From: Caulobacter segnis
Lineage (GTDB): Bacteria > Pseudomonadota > Alphaproteobacteria > Caulobacterales > Caulobacteraceae
Reading direction: 5' to 3'
Assembly: GCF_003243465.1 (NCBI RefSeq)
Contig: NZ_QFQZ01000015.1
Coordinates: 12,030-76,029, forward strand
DNA: 64,000 bases
Both the position numbers and the translations under genes were made by a program. Positions 1 to 8,970 of the stretch are shown here, piece after piece (positions within the stretch are counted from its first letter, which is position 1; the number at the start of each line of letters is the position of its first letter). Below the pieces are notes generated by a model, which had not been told where the DNA came from, did not search any database, and saw only the letters and a list, made by a program, of their open reading frames with translations.

Positions 1-1877
1 GTGGCCCAGCCGCCCTCCACCTTGCGGATGCCCTCATGGCTGCCGTCGGTGATGTCCTGGCCGAGCTGCCGGGCCTTGGCGTAGTCGACCTCGACGCGCC
101 GCAGCTCGCCATGCGAGTCCATCAGCGACAGCTCGTAGGTCATCTGGCGCAGGCCGATGCGGCTGTCCTTGCGATCGGATTCGCGGCCGTCGACGCTGAC
201 CGTCAGATGCAGATCATAAAGCGTCTGCTCGCCATATCCATTGGGCCACCAGAGCTTGGGATTGGCGATCGACAGCTGGGGAAATTCCGCGGGCGTCAGC
301 ACCACCTTTCCTTGCCCGGGCGCCAGGATCACGGTCTTTTCGACCACGACCGCGCCGAACGCGGCCCGCACGACCGCCTGGACCGGCTTGTCGCCCAGGT
401 TCTCGACGGGCACGGTGATTTCAACCTCGGCGACGCTGTTGGCGGGTTTGCCGGGCGCCTGGGGAAGCGTGGTGACCACCTGGCTGTCGCCCAGCCGGGC
501 CACGCCCGAGGACCGCAGGACCACGTCCTGCCAAAGGCCGGTATTGCGATCGCGGACGCTGGGGATCCAGTCCCAGCCCTCGGTCGCTACGAAGGTCGGC
601 CCATCGAGCACCTGCAGGCCGCCATTTTCGCCGACGCCGGCGGTCAGGGACTCCTCGTGCGCCAGGCCGGGATGAGGCGGCGGAGAGACGCGCACGGCCA
701 GGGCGTTGCGGCCGGGCTTCAGCTTGCCGGCCACGTCGAAACGCCCGCGGATGAAGGCGCCCTTGATCGTGCCCAGCCTCTCGCCGTTCAGCCAGATTTC
801 CGCGGCGTAGTTGACGCCTTTGAAGACCAGTTGCGGGAAGGCGGCCAGATTGGCCGGGGCGTCGAACTCAGTTCGATACCAGTAGTCTTGCTTGTTCAGG
901 CTCTCGGGGATGGCGGTGTTGTTGAGGCCGTATTCCGGATCTGGATAGACGCCCCGGTCGACCAGGGTGGTCAGGACCGTGCCGGGCGTGGTGGCCCGAT
1001 ACCAGGTGCTGGCGTCATATCCCGGCCGCGACAACACCGCGCCCTTCTCGGCGACCTTGGGCGCCTCGGCCAGGGTCCAACTGGCCAAGGTCCAGGCCGC
1101 CAGACCGCCTTCGGTCGCCGGCGCGGTGACCAGCACGGGTCCAGCATACGGCGGCTTGGTGACCGGTTTGGAGATCGGGGCCTTGGAGACGGGTCTCGTC
1201 CAGGCATCCTGGGGCGCGGTCTGGCCGAGCATCTGGCGTGTCTGCACCGGCCAGACTGGACTTCCCGCCTCGAACGCGGTCAAAGCTTCGTCCGGCGGCG
1301 TCCTGGCCAGGGCCAGGAGTTCGCTCGGCGATAACGCGCGCGCGGTGAAGGCCAGGCCCGCGATCTTGCCGCCGAACGCCTCACCCGATCCCCGCGGCGC
1401 CAGCTTGATCACGGGGGCGGCGGCGAGCGGCGTCACGACACCTTCCCCGGACTTGACCCCGTCGACGAAGAACACGACGCGACCCGCGTCGGCGACCGCC
1501 GCCAGGTGTCGCCAGGCTCCGGACGCCAGGATCGCGCCGCCGTGGACGACCGCGCCGCCGCTGACCAGGGCCGGCGCGCCATCGATCAGGGCCAGGTAAC
1601 GGCCCGATGCGGCCGCTTCCCCAATGCCGGCGATCAGCACCTGGCCCTTCGGGACCTTTGATGGCTTGATCCAGCCCGAAAGCGTCCAGGCCCCATCCGC
1701 CGGCAGCGTCGGGCCCGCCTGGGGCGTCGCGATCGGCTTGATGAGCTGATCACCGCCCGCCGGAAGGTCGGCGTTGTAGGGCCCGTAGGCCGGGGGCGTA
1801 ACCTGGGCGAACGCGGCCTGGCTCAGCGCCAAGGCCGACGCCGCCAGCAGGGCGAGCTTGAAAGCGCTTAGGGTCAT
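1..1877 (-). CDS. Glycoside hydrolase family 2 enzyme, N-terminal part (window edge)
   Basis: The reading frame runs leftwards off the window; 625 codons are visible. It starts with a signal peptide (MTLSAFKLALLAASAL..., cleavage after AFA), so the enzyme is exported. A LamG/concanavalin-like region (about residues 40-170) is followed by a GH2 sugar-binding domain containing DYWYRTEFDAP, GVNYAAEIWLNGERLG and GWDWIPSVRDRNTGLW, then the immunoglobulin-like domain with LWWPNGYGEQTLYDL. These motifs resemble GH2 beta-mannosidases and exo-beta-glucosaminidases; the catalytic barrel lies outside the window, so the substrate cannot be read. A GGAGG site lies 8 bases before the ATG. It is last in an operon with a mannose-isomerase-like and a fructokinase-like gene, which favours mannoside breakdown (inference). 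Confidence 0.8.
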   Translation of the reverse strand, partial: MTLSAFKLALLAASALALSQAAFAQVTPPAYGPYNADLPAGGDQLIKPIATPQAGPTLPADGAWTLSGWIKPSKVPKGQVLIAGIGEAAASGRYLALIDGAPALVSGGAVVHGGAILASGAWRHLAAVADAGRVVFFVDGVKSGEGVVTPLAAAPVIKLAPRGSGEAFGGKIAGLAFTARALSPSELLALARTPPDEALTAFEAGSPVWPVQTRQMLGQTAPQDAWTRPVSKAPISKPVTKPPYAGPVLVTAPATEGGLAAWTLASWTLAEAPKVAEKGAVLSRPGYDASTWYRATTPGTVLTTLVDRGVYPDPEYGLNNTAIPESLNKQDYWYRTEFDAPANLAAFPQLVFKGVNYAAEIWLNGERLGTIKGAFIRGRFDVAGKLKPGRNALAVRVSPPPHPGLAHEESLTAGVGENGGLQVLDGPTFVATEGWDWIPSVRDRNTGLWQDVVLRSSGVARLGDSQVVTTLPQAPGKPANSVAEVEITVPVENLGDKPVQAVVRAAFGAVVVEKTVILAPGQGKVVLTPAEFPQLSIANPKLWWPNGYGEQTLYDLHLTVSVDGRESDRKDSRIGLRQMTYELSLMDSHGELRRVEVDYAKARQLGQDITDGSHEGIRKVEGGWA

Positions 1878-1932
1878 CCTGGTTTCCTCCGCGGCTTTCT
1901 TGCCGCCGCTTGATTATTTCGCGTGTAGGCGA

Positions 1933-3153
1933 TCAGGCCGTTCGCTGGATGGGCAAGGCGCGGGGGCCAGATGATGCTTCATCTCCGTCCCGCGCGGCTT
2001 CGTCGAGCGCATGGCCCAAGGTCTCGATGGCGCAGACGATGTGATAGAAGCTGCTGGCCGGAGCCGGCGCTTCGACCAACGCGCCGCCCACGGTCATGCG
2101 ATCGAACCACAGGCCAGGCGTTGAGGTCTGCAGATAAAGCTCCAGCCCTTCGATCGCCATGGCCACGGTGTCCCACCAAGGGCCGCCGACCTGCGAGGCG
2201 GCCAGCGCCCACGCCTTGATCCGTTCCGTCTGCGGCCAAAGGCGGGCCTCGCCATCGAACCTGGAAAAGTCGTCGAGCAAGCCGTTGAGGGCGACATTGC
2301 GCACGGGATCAACGCCGCGTTCCTCGCCAATGCGGATTAGCCGCATCGCCGCGACGCGCGCGGCGAGCACGTGAGGACGCCCGGACGCCAGCCGGCTCCA
2401 GCGCAGCAGCAGCCAGGCCCACTCGAACTGGTGTCCAGGCTCGACGACACGGCCCGGCTGGCCCATGGCGGGCGCCCAGCCGTCGGCGAAGAATTCCTTG
2501 AGGGCTCCTCCGCACATCGGATCAATAAATCGATCGAGCGCTAGTCGGACGATGGCTTCCGCCGCCTGCGCCCATTGCGGGTCTCCGCCGGCCTCCATCC
2601 AGGCAAGGCACGCCTCGAGCAGATGCATGTGCGGGTTAGAGAGCAGTTCGGCCGGCGGCGGGTCCATCGACCAGAAACCGGCGTCGGCATGGCGAAAGGC
2701 GGTGAAGATCGCCTCGCGCAGGGCGATGGCGCTGGCCTCGGCCGGCGGCCCGACCAGGGCGCGAAGATTGGCCAAGGCCAGGAGCACGAAAGCTTGGTCA
2801 TAGAGCGCGGCCCGGTCATCCAGAACACGGCCGTCCGCGTCGATCAAGGTGCGGACCAGACCGTCGGAGCGAACATAGCGAGCCAGGAACGCGCGCAGTC
2901 CTCGTTGCAGGAGGGCCTGGTCGATCGACGCGCCAAGCCGTCGGGCCACGGTCAGGGCATAGAGCTGGCGCGGCTGGACTCGCGCCCGGCGCGGCGCGCT
3001 GACGGGCCGTCCATCCAGTCCGATCAGTTCTTCGAACAGGCCGTCGGCGTCGACGCCCGCGGTGCTCCAGAGCGGCGCGGCCTCTTCCAGGAGCCAGGTT
3101 CTCAGGCGATTGAACCCCGCCTGCGCGCGGGCGTGGTCTTCAGGCGGCGACAT
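1933..3153 (-). CDS. AGE-family sugar epimerase/isomerase (mannose isomerase-like)
   Basis: 406 residues, the usual size of the N-acylglucosamine 2-epimerase (AGE) family of alpha6/alpha6 barrels. Family signatures are visible: RRARVQPRQLYAL near residue 70, NPHMHLLEACLAWMEAG near residue 195, and EPGHQFEWAWLLLRW near residue 255, where the active-site histidines lie. Cytoplasmic; no signal peptide. The chosen ATG at 3153 overlaps the end of the kinase gene by 14 bases; an in-frame ATG at 3192 is less likely. With a fructokinase-like gene before and a GH2 enzyme after it, conversion of mannose to fructose is the best guess; GlcNAc or cellobiose epimerisation are alternatives. Confidence 0.8.
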   Translation of the reverse strand: MSPPEDHARAQAGFNRLRTWLLEEAAPLWSTAGVDADGLFEELIGLDGRPVSAPRRARVQPRQLYALTVARRLGASIDQALLQRGLRAFLARYVRSDGLVRTLIDADGRVLDDRAALYDQAFVLLALANLRALVGPPAEASAIALREAIFTAFRHADAGFWSMDPPPAELLSNPHMHLLEACLAWMEAGGDPQWAQAAEAIVRLALDRFIDPMCGGALKEFFADGWAPAMGQPGRVVEPGHQFEWAWLLLRWSRLASGRPHVLAARVAAMRLIRIGEERGVDPVRNVALNGLLDDFSRFDGEARLWPQTERIKAWALAASQVGGPWWDTVAMAIEGLELYLQTSTPGLWFDRMTVGGALVEAPAPASSFYHIVCAIETLGHALDEAARDGDEASSGPRALPIQRTA

Positions 3154-4063
3154 GGTTGGTCCAAGCCCCCGGCTCCCAAAGCCTGGCCGCACCGCGCACG
3201 CCCGAGGAGTCGCCCCAGCGCGCCTTGGCGATGCGGGCGGTCCACTGGTCGGCGAAAACTCGCGGGGCGATCAGCGATGGCAGGCGGTCGTAGAGCGCAT
3301 CGATGTTCGACAGGCCGCCGCCCAGGACAAAGACATCGGGATCCAGGATGTTGCAGAGCACGGCCATCGCTCGCGCTAGGCGATCGACGAGACGGTCGAA
3401 AGCCGCGTCAGCCTCGAGATCACCGTTGCGAGCGGCTGAAAGGATGGCTTCGCCCGTCCAGTCCAGGCCGGTCCTGGCCTTGAAGTCACGCCGCAGGCCC
3501 GAACCAGACACCCAGGTCTCAAGACAGCCCGACTGACCGCACCAGCACGGCGGTCCGGGATTTTCCTCCGGCGTGGGCCAGGGCAGCGGGATGTGGCCCC
3601 ACTCGCCGGCCACACCGTTGACGCCCTCCACCAAGCGGCCGTCGACCACCAATCCGCCGCCGCATCCAGTGCCCAGGATGATCGCGAAAGTGGTGTGGGC
3701 GCCCATGGCCGCGCCGTCCCAGGCCTCGGACAGAGCCAGGCAATTGGCGTCGTTGGCCAGCCGCACCGGCCGCCCCAGCGCATGGGTGAGATCCTCGCGG
3801 AACGTGCGTCCATTGAGATAGACGGTATTGGCGTTGCGCATCAGGCCAGAGCGCGGCGAGATCGAGCCGGGAGCGCCGACGCCGACCGATCCCTGTTGGC
3901 CCACCTGCTGCTCGACCTTGGCGATGAGATCGCAGACCGCGCCGATGGCGCTGTCGTAGTCGCTAGGAGTTGGAACACGAGACGAGGCCAGGACATGGCC
4001 GTCCTGCGATAACGCAGCAGCCTCGATCTTTGTCCCCCCGAAGTCGACGCCTATCCGGATCAT
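3140..4063 (-). CDS. ROK-family sugar kinase (fructokinase-like)
   Basis: 307 residues. The N-terminal phosphate-binding motif IGVDFGGTKIE, the sugar-binding LANDANCLALSEAW stretch with catalytic Asp, ILGTGCGGGLVVDGR, the GEWGH motif and the zinc-binding segment CWCGQSGCLETW identify a ROK kinase. The spacing and ELxxxGHxxL-like context fit Mak-type fructokinase or N-acetylglucosamine kinase. Start at 4063 is supported by GGAGGA six bases upstream. First gene of a leftward three-gene operon; the predicted route is glycoside to hexose (GH2), isomerisation (AGE) and phosphorylation (this enzyme). Divergent from the GntR-type regulator. Confidence 0.85.
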   Translation of the reverse strand: MIRIGVDFGGTKIEAAALSQDGHVLASSRVPTPSDYDSAIGAVCDLIAKVEQQVGQQGSVGVGAPGSISPRSGLMRNANTVYLNGRTFREDLTHALGRPVRLANDANCLALSEAWDGAAMGAHTTFAIILGTGCGGGLVVDGRLVEGVNGVAGEWGHIPLPWPTPEENPGPPCWCGQSGCLETWVSGSGLRRDFKARTGLDWTGEAILSAARNGDLEADAAFDRLVDRLARAMAVLCNILDPDVFVLGGGLSNIDALYDRLPSLIAPRVFADQWTARIAKARWGDSSGVRGAARLWEPGAWTNHVAA

Positions 4064-4194
4064 TCCGTCCTCCCACCGCACCCTTGGCCGGGTGTCACCC
4101 TTCGGCATTAGCGGGGAACACGGCGGATTCCAACATAAAATAAATATTTTTGTTTTTCTAATTCATTTACAACGCGGGCACGAGGAGCGGATAG
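4064..4194. promoter_or_regulatory. Divergent promoter/operator region with AT-rich tract
   Basis: The space between the sugar operon and the divergent GntR-type gene contains a strikingly AT-rich tract (about 4132-4170, with AAAATAAATATTTTTG) in otherwise GC-rich DNA. This is where promoters and a GntR-type operator would be expected. No specific -35/-10 pair was assigned. Confidence 0.5.
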
Positions 4195-4560
4195 ATGCTG
4201 TTTGATCCTGAAAAGGCGCATCGCGCCAAAGAAAGGGAGGAGGATGCGCGCGGGAGCTCTCCAGAGGTTTCGGCGCTGCGAGCCTGGATGTCGACCCGGG
4301 ACTGGCGCGGTCAAGTTCCGCTCTACGTCCGCATCTCGGTCGCGATCTTGCTCCAGGCTCCCTCGGAGGGAGAATTGATGCGGCTTCCCCCCGAGCGTGA
4401 GCTTGCAGATCGCTTTTCGGTCGCGCGGGTGACTGTGCGCAAGGCGCTTGACGTTCTCACCCACCTTGGATTGCTGGAGCGGCGCCGGCGCACCGGGACC
4501 TTTCTGAAGGGATCATCGCCGCCGCCGTCCCATGTATGTCGCTCAATCCTGACGTCCTGA
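4195..4560 (+). CDS. Short GntR-type winged-helix regulator (effector domain missing)
   Basis: 121 residues. Residues about 40-105 are a GntR winged helix: VPLYVRISVAILLQ, LPPERELADRFSVARVTVRK and ALDVLTHLGLLERRRRTGTFL. HutC-type relatives carry a UTRA sugar-binding domain of roughly 150 residues after this; here the protein ends after a 14-residue tail. It is either a DNA-binding stub left by a rearrangement or a mini-regulator. Divergent from the sugar operon, which it presumably controls. The start context (gcggatag before ATG) is modest. The junction to the transfer region begins directly behind it. Confidence 0.65.
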   Translation: MLFDPEKAHRAKEREEDARGSSPEVSALRAWMSTRDWRGQVPLYVRISVAILLQAPSEGELMRLPPERELADRFSVARVTVRKALDVLTHLGLLERRRRTGTFLKGSSPPPSHVCRSILTS

Positions 4561-5044
4561 GCAGCGCGGCGCATCGAGAGTGGAGAGTAAAGTGGCGACA
4601 CAAGATGCTTTCAGCGGCGCGTTCGTGAATCCCCGTCTGAGTGTTCTGAATTCCGCCGCCAGCTTCGCTGGGCGGGCGGCTGCATGGTGTGGGGCGGCTT
4701 GGCACCCGCCACCGTCGTGGCGATCGGCGAGACCTTGAAGCGGGGCGGAACCCCTCAACGTCAAGGGCCACGGCCGACATCGTCAAGCTCTGTTCGACAA
4801 GATCCAAGCCCACGGCTTGCCTCGAACTCGCGGAGAAATTCGCCCCCGAAGCGAATTTGACGATTCCAGCCGAGTACACGTCTAACGACAACGAGCATGA
4901 CCCTAAGGATATCGTTTCGATAAAATTGAGCCGAGTCCGCGTCTAGGTGGAGTTTGGCGAGCAACGCCGCGTGAGAACGGTTTTGTTTAGAGCGCCGTCT
5001 CTGAACTGAGCAGACCGGTCGGTTCCAACCGCCGGAGTAATAGT
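4561..5044. other. 484-base stretch without a convincing gene
   Basis: No open frame here has coding character on either strand. It holds one perfect inverted repeat, AAATTCGC-7-GCGAATTT (4836-4858). The region separates the sugar genes from the conjugation module and may be a junction of the mobile element with its host or with cargo; no direct-repeat attachment core was recognised. Confidence 0.5.
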
Positions 5045-5248
5045 TTGTCCCGTCGTTACCTTCTCACACCCCGCCAACGTGAATGCCTTTCTCTAGCCCG
5101 CGACGGTAAGACCGCCGCCCAGATCGCCCACCAGCTCGGAATCTCCGAGCATACCGCCAACAGCTATCTTTCAGAGTCTTACCGACGTCTCGGGGCGCGC
5201 AATCGCGCCCATGCCGTCGCCTTGGCCGTCCAACTCGGCGAGATCTGA
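5045..5248 (+). CDS. Stand-alone LuxR/GerE-type helix-turn-helix protein
   Basis: 67 residues, almost exactly one GerE DNA-binding domain: LTPRQRECLSLARDGKTAAQ followed by IAHQLGISEHTANSYLSESY and RRLGARNRAHAVALA. No sensory or receiver domain. The start is TTG with GGAG at 5034-5037, seven bases upstream. Located before the trb operon together with an XRE protein, so a role in regulating transfer genes is likely (inference). Confidence 0.7.
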   Translation: MSRRYLLTPRQRECLSLARDGKTAAQIAHQLGISEHTANSYLSESYRRLGARNRAHAVALAVQLGEI

Positions 5249-5364
5249 GGTCGCTCGCCGGCGGCGCCGGCGTCCTGGCCGCCGATATTTTTGTCAGGTC
5301 CGGCCGCCCTGGCTCGTCAGAAGCCTGGCGGCCGCGTGGCGCCGCGCCAGCGGCGGAGCAGGCC

Positions 5365-5775
5365 TTGGACGACGAGGACAAAAAAGACCCGGCCCGACGG
5401 GTCGATCGCCATGCCGGCCGGCGGTTGCGTTTGCGACGAAGACAGCTGGGCCGCTCTCAAGCCAGGCTGGGGCAGGCGCTCCGGGTCAGTTTCCAGCAGA
5501 TCCAGAAGGACGAGCGCGGCGCCAATCAGCTGACCGCGACCCGGCTGCACGACCTCTCCGAGGCGCTGGGTGTTCCGATCGGCTACTTCTTCGAGGGTCT
5601 TTCCTCGTCCACGGGCGGAGCGCTTGAGCTTTGGGGCGACGGCGCATTGCTCTCTCGGGACGTTCTCGGCGCGGCGGACAGCAATGCTTGTGCCGTCGCG
5701 GTCACGGCCATCCGTTCCCCAAAGCTTCGCCGCGAGATCCTCAAGCTCGTCAAAGCCTTGTCCGAAGCCGAATGA
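5365..5775 (+). CDS. XRE-family transcriptional regulator
   Basis: 136 residues with a Cro/C1-type helix-turn-helix at about residues 20-75: RRLRLRRRQLGRSQARLGQAL, SFQQIQKDERGANQ and LHDLSEALGVPIGYFFEGL. This layout is common in alphaproteobacterial regulators of about 130 residues. The TTG start is preceded by GGAG (5355-5358). It is the last gene before trbC (120-base gap) and reads in the same direction, so it is the likeliest local regulator of the trb operon. Confidence 0.75.
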   Translation: MDDEDKKDPARRVDRHAGRRLRLRRRQLGRSQARLGQALRVSFQQIQKDERGANQLTATRLHDLSEALGVPIGYFFEGLSSSTGGALELWGDGALLSRDVLGAADSNACAVAVTAIRSPKLRREILKLVKALSEAE

Positions 5776-5894
5776 TCCGCGCCGGCCGGCCTTGTTACGC
5801 TCAAGTCCCGGAGGTTTTCGCCCGCGAAATCCTCTCGATTGCGACGCAAACTCAGGCTGTGCACGGTTTGGTCGTCAACCGCGAGGACCCGGCC

Positions 5895-6242
5895 ATGCGA
5901 TCGCCCACCCTTCCGCCGCGTCCCGTCCGCCGCGTGCTTGGCCTGCTGGTCGTGACGGGGCTCCTGGTCCTGGCCGCCGAGCCGGCCTTCGCCGCCGGCG
6001 GGGGCGGCGCGGCCATGCCGTGGGACGACAAGCTCAGCGCCGTGGCCGACTCCATCACCGGGCCCGTGGCCAAGGCCATCGGGGTGATCGCCATCGCCCT
6101 GACCGGCCTGGGCGTGGCCTTTTCGGAGGGCGGGTCCTGGGTCCGGCGGGGCCTCAGCGTGATCTTCGGCCTGTCGATCGCCTTCACCGCCTCTTCCTTC
6201 GCCCTGTCGTTCTTCAACTTCACCGGCGGGGCGGGGTTCTAG
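5895..6242 (+). CDS. trbC: TrbC/VirB2-type conjugative pilin
   Basis: 115 residues: a basic N-terminus, a signal sequence ending EPAFA-AGGGG, and two hydrophobic segments (about residues 55-75 and 85-110), the architecture of TrbC/VirB2 pilins. It would be processed by the TraF-type peptidase encoded near 61 kb, which cyclises or trims P-type pilins in RP4. GAGGA lies 7 bases before the ATG. First gene of the trb operon; its stop codon abuts the trbD start directly. Confidence 0.8.
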   Translation: MRSPTLPPRPVRRVLGLLVVTGLLVLAAEPAFAAGGGGAAMPWDDKLSAVADSITGPVAKAIGVIAIALTGLGVAFSEGGSWVRRGLSVIFGLSIAFTASSFALSFFNFTGGAGF

Positions 6243-6503
6243 ATGGAGCGCGTCGAGGGCTTCGAGATCGATTTCCATGGTTCGCTGGCCGAGCCCATCA
6301 CCCTGGGCGGGGTGCCGCGCGGCCTGGCCGTGCTGATCGGCACCCTGACGGCGGTACTCGCGCTCGGACTCCAGGCCCCGCTGATCGGCGTGCCGCTCGG
6401 CCTGGCGCTCTGGGGCGGCGCCTACGCGCTCGCCCGCCAGGACGCGTACGTCTTCGACATTCTTCGCCGGCACGTGCGCCAGCCGGCCTGGCTCGACGGA
6501 TAG
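6243..6503 (+). CDS. trbD: TrbD/VirB3-type inner-membrane protein
   Basis: 86 residues with the TrbD/VirB3 pattern: an amphipathic start (EGFEIDFHGSLAEPITLGGV), two membrane spans (LAVLIGTLTAVLALGLQAPL and IGVPLGLALWGGAYALA) and a short cytoplasmic tail ending RRHVRQPAWLDG. The start codon follows the trbC stop with no gap. Part of the inner-membrane platform with TrbE. Confidence 0.8.
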   Translation: MERVEGFEIDFHGSLAEPITLGGVPRGLAVLIGTLTAVLALGLQAPLIGVPLGLALWGGAYALARQDAYVFDILRRHVRQPAWLDG

Positions 6504-6513
6504 GACCAGGCCG

Positions 6514-8970
6514 ATGCTGTTCCTGGGCGAGTACCGCAGAAAGTCCAGCCGCCTGTTCGACCACCTGCCCTGGGCGCTGTTGATCGCGCCGGGCGTGGTG
6601 CTCAACAAGGACGGCGCCTTTCAACAGACCCTGGCCTTCCGGGGCCCGGACCTGGCCAGCGCCACCGACATCGGCCTGGTGGCCGCGCGCGCCCAGATCA
6701 ACAACGCCCTGCGCCGTCTGGGCTCGCGCTGGTGCCTCCATGTCGAGGCTGTCCGCCGGCCCTCTCGCGCCTACCCCGCCGCGGCCTATCCCGATCCGGT
6801 CAGCCACCTCGTCGACGAGGAGCGGCGTCTGGATTTCGAGGCCGAGGGCGTTCACTTCGAGAGCCGCTATTTTCTGACCCTGTGCTTCCTGCCGCCGGAA
6901 GACGCCGTCGGCGCGGCCCGCAGCCTCCTGGTGGAGAACCTGCCCGACGGCAAGGGCGCCGACGCGTTCTACCGGGCCGCGCTCGAGGAGTTCCGGGCCG
7001 CCGTCGCCAGCCTGCGCGACATCCTCGCTAGCGTCCTGCCGATGGTCGCGCCGCTCGACGACGCCGAGACCCTGACCTATCTGCACGCCTGCGTCTCGAC
7101 CAAGGCCCATCCGATCGTCCCGCCGCCGGCGCCGGCCTATCTCGACGCCTTCCTCACCGACGACGACCTTCAGGGCGGTCTCTACCCGCGACTGGGCGGC
7201 CACTACCTGCGCACCCTGTCGGTGCGCGCCTACCCGGCCGCGTCCTGGCCGGGGATCCTCGACCAGCTCAACGGCCTTGGTCTTTCCTATCGCTGGGTGA
7301 CCCGTTTCCTGCCGCTCGACAAGGAGGACGCGCGCAAGGCCGTCACCACCTTGCGCAAGCGCTGGTTCGCCAAGCGCAAGGGCATACTGGCGCTTCTGAA
7401 GGAGGCGATCACCAAGGAGCCGTCGGTCCTGGAGGATCCCGACGCGGCCCAGAAGGCCCATGACGCCGACGCGGCCCTGGCGGTGCTCGGCGACGATCTG
7501 GCCGCCCTCGGTTACCTCACCCCCACCATCACCCTGACCCACCCCGACCCCGACGTGTTGGCCGCCCAGGTCCGCCAGGTCGAGAGCGTGGTCAATCGGG
7601 CCGGCTTCGTGGCCAAGGTCGAGGACCTCAACGCCGTGGAGGCGTGGCTGGGGAGCCTGCCCGGCCATGCCTATGCCGACCAGCGCCGGCCCTTGGTCAG
7701 CACGCTCAATCTCTGCGACATGCTGCCGGTCTCGGCGATCTGGCCCGGCCCCGACCGCAATGGCCACCTGACGGCCGAGTGCGCCAAGCGCGGCGACCCC
7801 GGCCCCCAGCCGCCCTTGATGCACGCCCTGACGGGCGAGGCCACGCCCTTCCGGCTCGACCTCTTCCAGGGCGACGTCGGCCACGCTCTGGTCGGCGGCC
7901 CCACGGGCGCGGGCAAGTCGGTGCTGCTCAACACCCTGGCCCTGCAATGGCGACGCTATCCGCAGGCTCAGGTGCGCATCTTCGACAAGGGTTTCAGCGC
8001 CCGCGCGCCCGCCCTTCTGGTCGGCGGCGACTGGTACGACCTGTCCGGCGGGGCGGACCTGGCCTTCCAGCCGCTGGCCGAGATCGACGACCCGGAAGAG
8101 CGGGTCTGGGCCCAGGGCTGGATCGAGGATCTGCTGGTCGCGGGCGGGGTCGTCCTGGAGCCGGCCGTGCGCGAAAGCATCTGGACGGCGCTGGCCAGCG
8201 TCGCGGCCGGACCTCGCGAACAGCGGACGCTGACCATGCTGGCGGCCACGCTGCAGGACCGCGGACTGAAGGCGGCGCTGGCGCCCTTCACCCTGGCCGG
8301 ACCCTATGGGCGGCTGCTCGACGCGTCGCGAGCGACCCTGAACGCCAGTCCCTGGCAAGTCTTCGAGATGGGCGAACTCCTGGCCAGCCGCACGGCCGCA
8401 GGTCCCGTCCTGACCTATCTGTTTCATCTCCTGGCCAAGGACTTCGACGGCCGGCCGACCCTGCTGGTGCTCGAGGAGGCCTTCCTGCTCCTGGAGTCGA
8501 CGGCCTTCGCCGCCAAGATCCGCGAGTGGCTGCTCACCCTGCGCAAGCGCAACGTGGCGGTGATCTTCGTCACGCCCAGTCTGAAGGCGGTGCTGGAGTC
8601 GTCGATCGCCGGGGCGCTGCTGGAAGGGTGCCCGACCCGGATCTTCCTGCCCAATCCGGACGCCCGCGCGCCTGAGATGGCCAAGCTCTATGCCGCCTTC
8701 GGCCTCAACGCCCGGCAGGTGTCGATCATCGCCAGCGCCAGTCCCAAGCGCGAATACTACTACCAGAGCGCGGCCGGAAACCGCCTGTTCGAACTGGGCC
8801 TGGGTCCAGTGGCGCTGGCCGCGGCCGGGTCGGCCTCGCCCGGCGACCAGGCCCTGATCGGCCGCCTCCTGGCCGAGCACGGTCGCGCCGGCTTCCCCGC
8901 GGCCTTCTATCGGGCCAAGGGCCTGGCCGAGGTCGCCGAGTTCCTGGACCAGGTCCGCCATGCGGCCTGA
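6514..8970 (+). CDS. trbE: TrbE/VirB4 conjugation ATPase
   Basis: 818 residues, typical for TrbE. Walker A GGPTGAGKSVLLN lies at about residues 461-473 and Walker B LLVLEEAFLLLES at about 648-660; LRKRNVAVIFVTPS follows. It powers pilus assembly and substrate translocation at the inner membrane. The operon lacks trbB at its usual position before trbC, so TrbE is the only secretion ATPase visible. Its 3' end overlaps the next gene by 11 bases, suggesting translational coupling. Confidence 0.9.
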   Translation: MLFLGEYRRKSSRLFDHLPWALLIAPGVVLNKDGAFQQTLAFRGPDLASATDIGLVAARAQINNALRRLGSRWCLHVEAVRRPSRAYPAAAYPDPVSHLVDEERRLDFEAEGVHFESRYFLTLCFLPPEDAVGAARSLLVENLPDGKGADAFYRAALEEFRAAVASLRDILASVLPMVAPLDDAETLTYLHACVSTKAHPIVPPPAPAYLDAFLTDDDLQGGLYPRLGGHYLRTLSVRAYPAASWPGILDQLNGLGLSYRWVTRFLPLDKEDARKAVTTLRKRWFAKRKGILALLKEAITKEPSVLEDPDAAQKAHDADAALAVLGDDLAALGYLTPTITLTHPDPDVLAAQVRQVESVVNRAGFVAKVEDLNAVEAWLGSLPGHAYADQRRPLVSTLNLCDMLPVSAIWPGPDRNGHLTAECAKRGDPGPQPPLMHALTGEATPFRLDLFQGDVGHALVGGPTGAGKSVLLNTLALQWRRYPQAQVRIFDKGFSARAPALLVGGDWYDLSGGADLAFQPLAEIDDPEERVWAQGWIEDLLVAGGVVLEPAVRESIWTALASVAAGPREQRTLTMLAATLQDRGLKAALAPFTLAGPYGRLLDASRATLNASPWQVFEMGELLASRTAAGPVLTYLFHLLAKDFDGRPTLLVLEEAFLLLESTAFAAKIREWLLTLRKRNVAVIFVTPSLKAVLESSIAGALLEGCPTRIFLPNPDARAPEMAKLYAAFGLNARQVSIIASASPKREYYYQSAAGNRLFELGLGPVALAAAGSASPGDQALIGRLLAEHGRAGFPAAFYRAKGLAEVAEFLDQVRHAA

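Noticed and set aside
36..1334. 432-codon rightward open frame at the left end
   Set aside because: The leftward frame encodes GH2 motifs and a signal peptide; the rightward frame is its shadow.
4680..4946. Possible transposase remnant (MVWGGLAPATVV, HRQALFDKIQAHGLP in different frames)
   Set aside because: The pieces are short, in different frames and not convincingly like any transposase; no terminal repeats were found.
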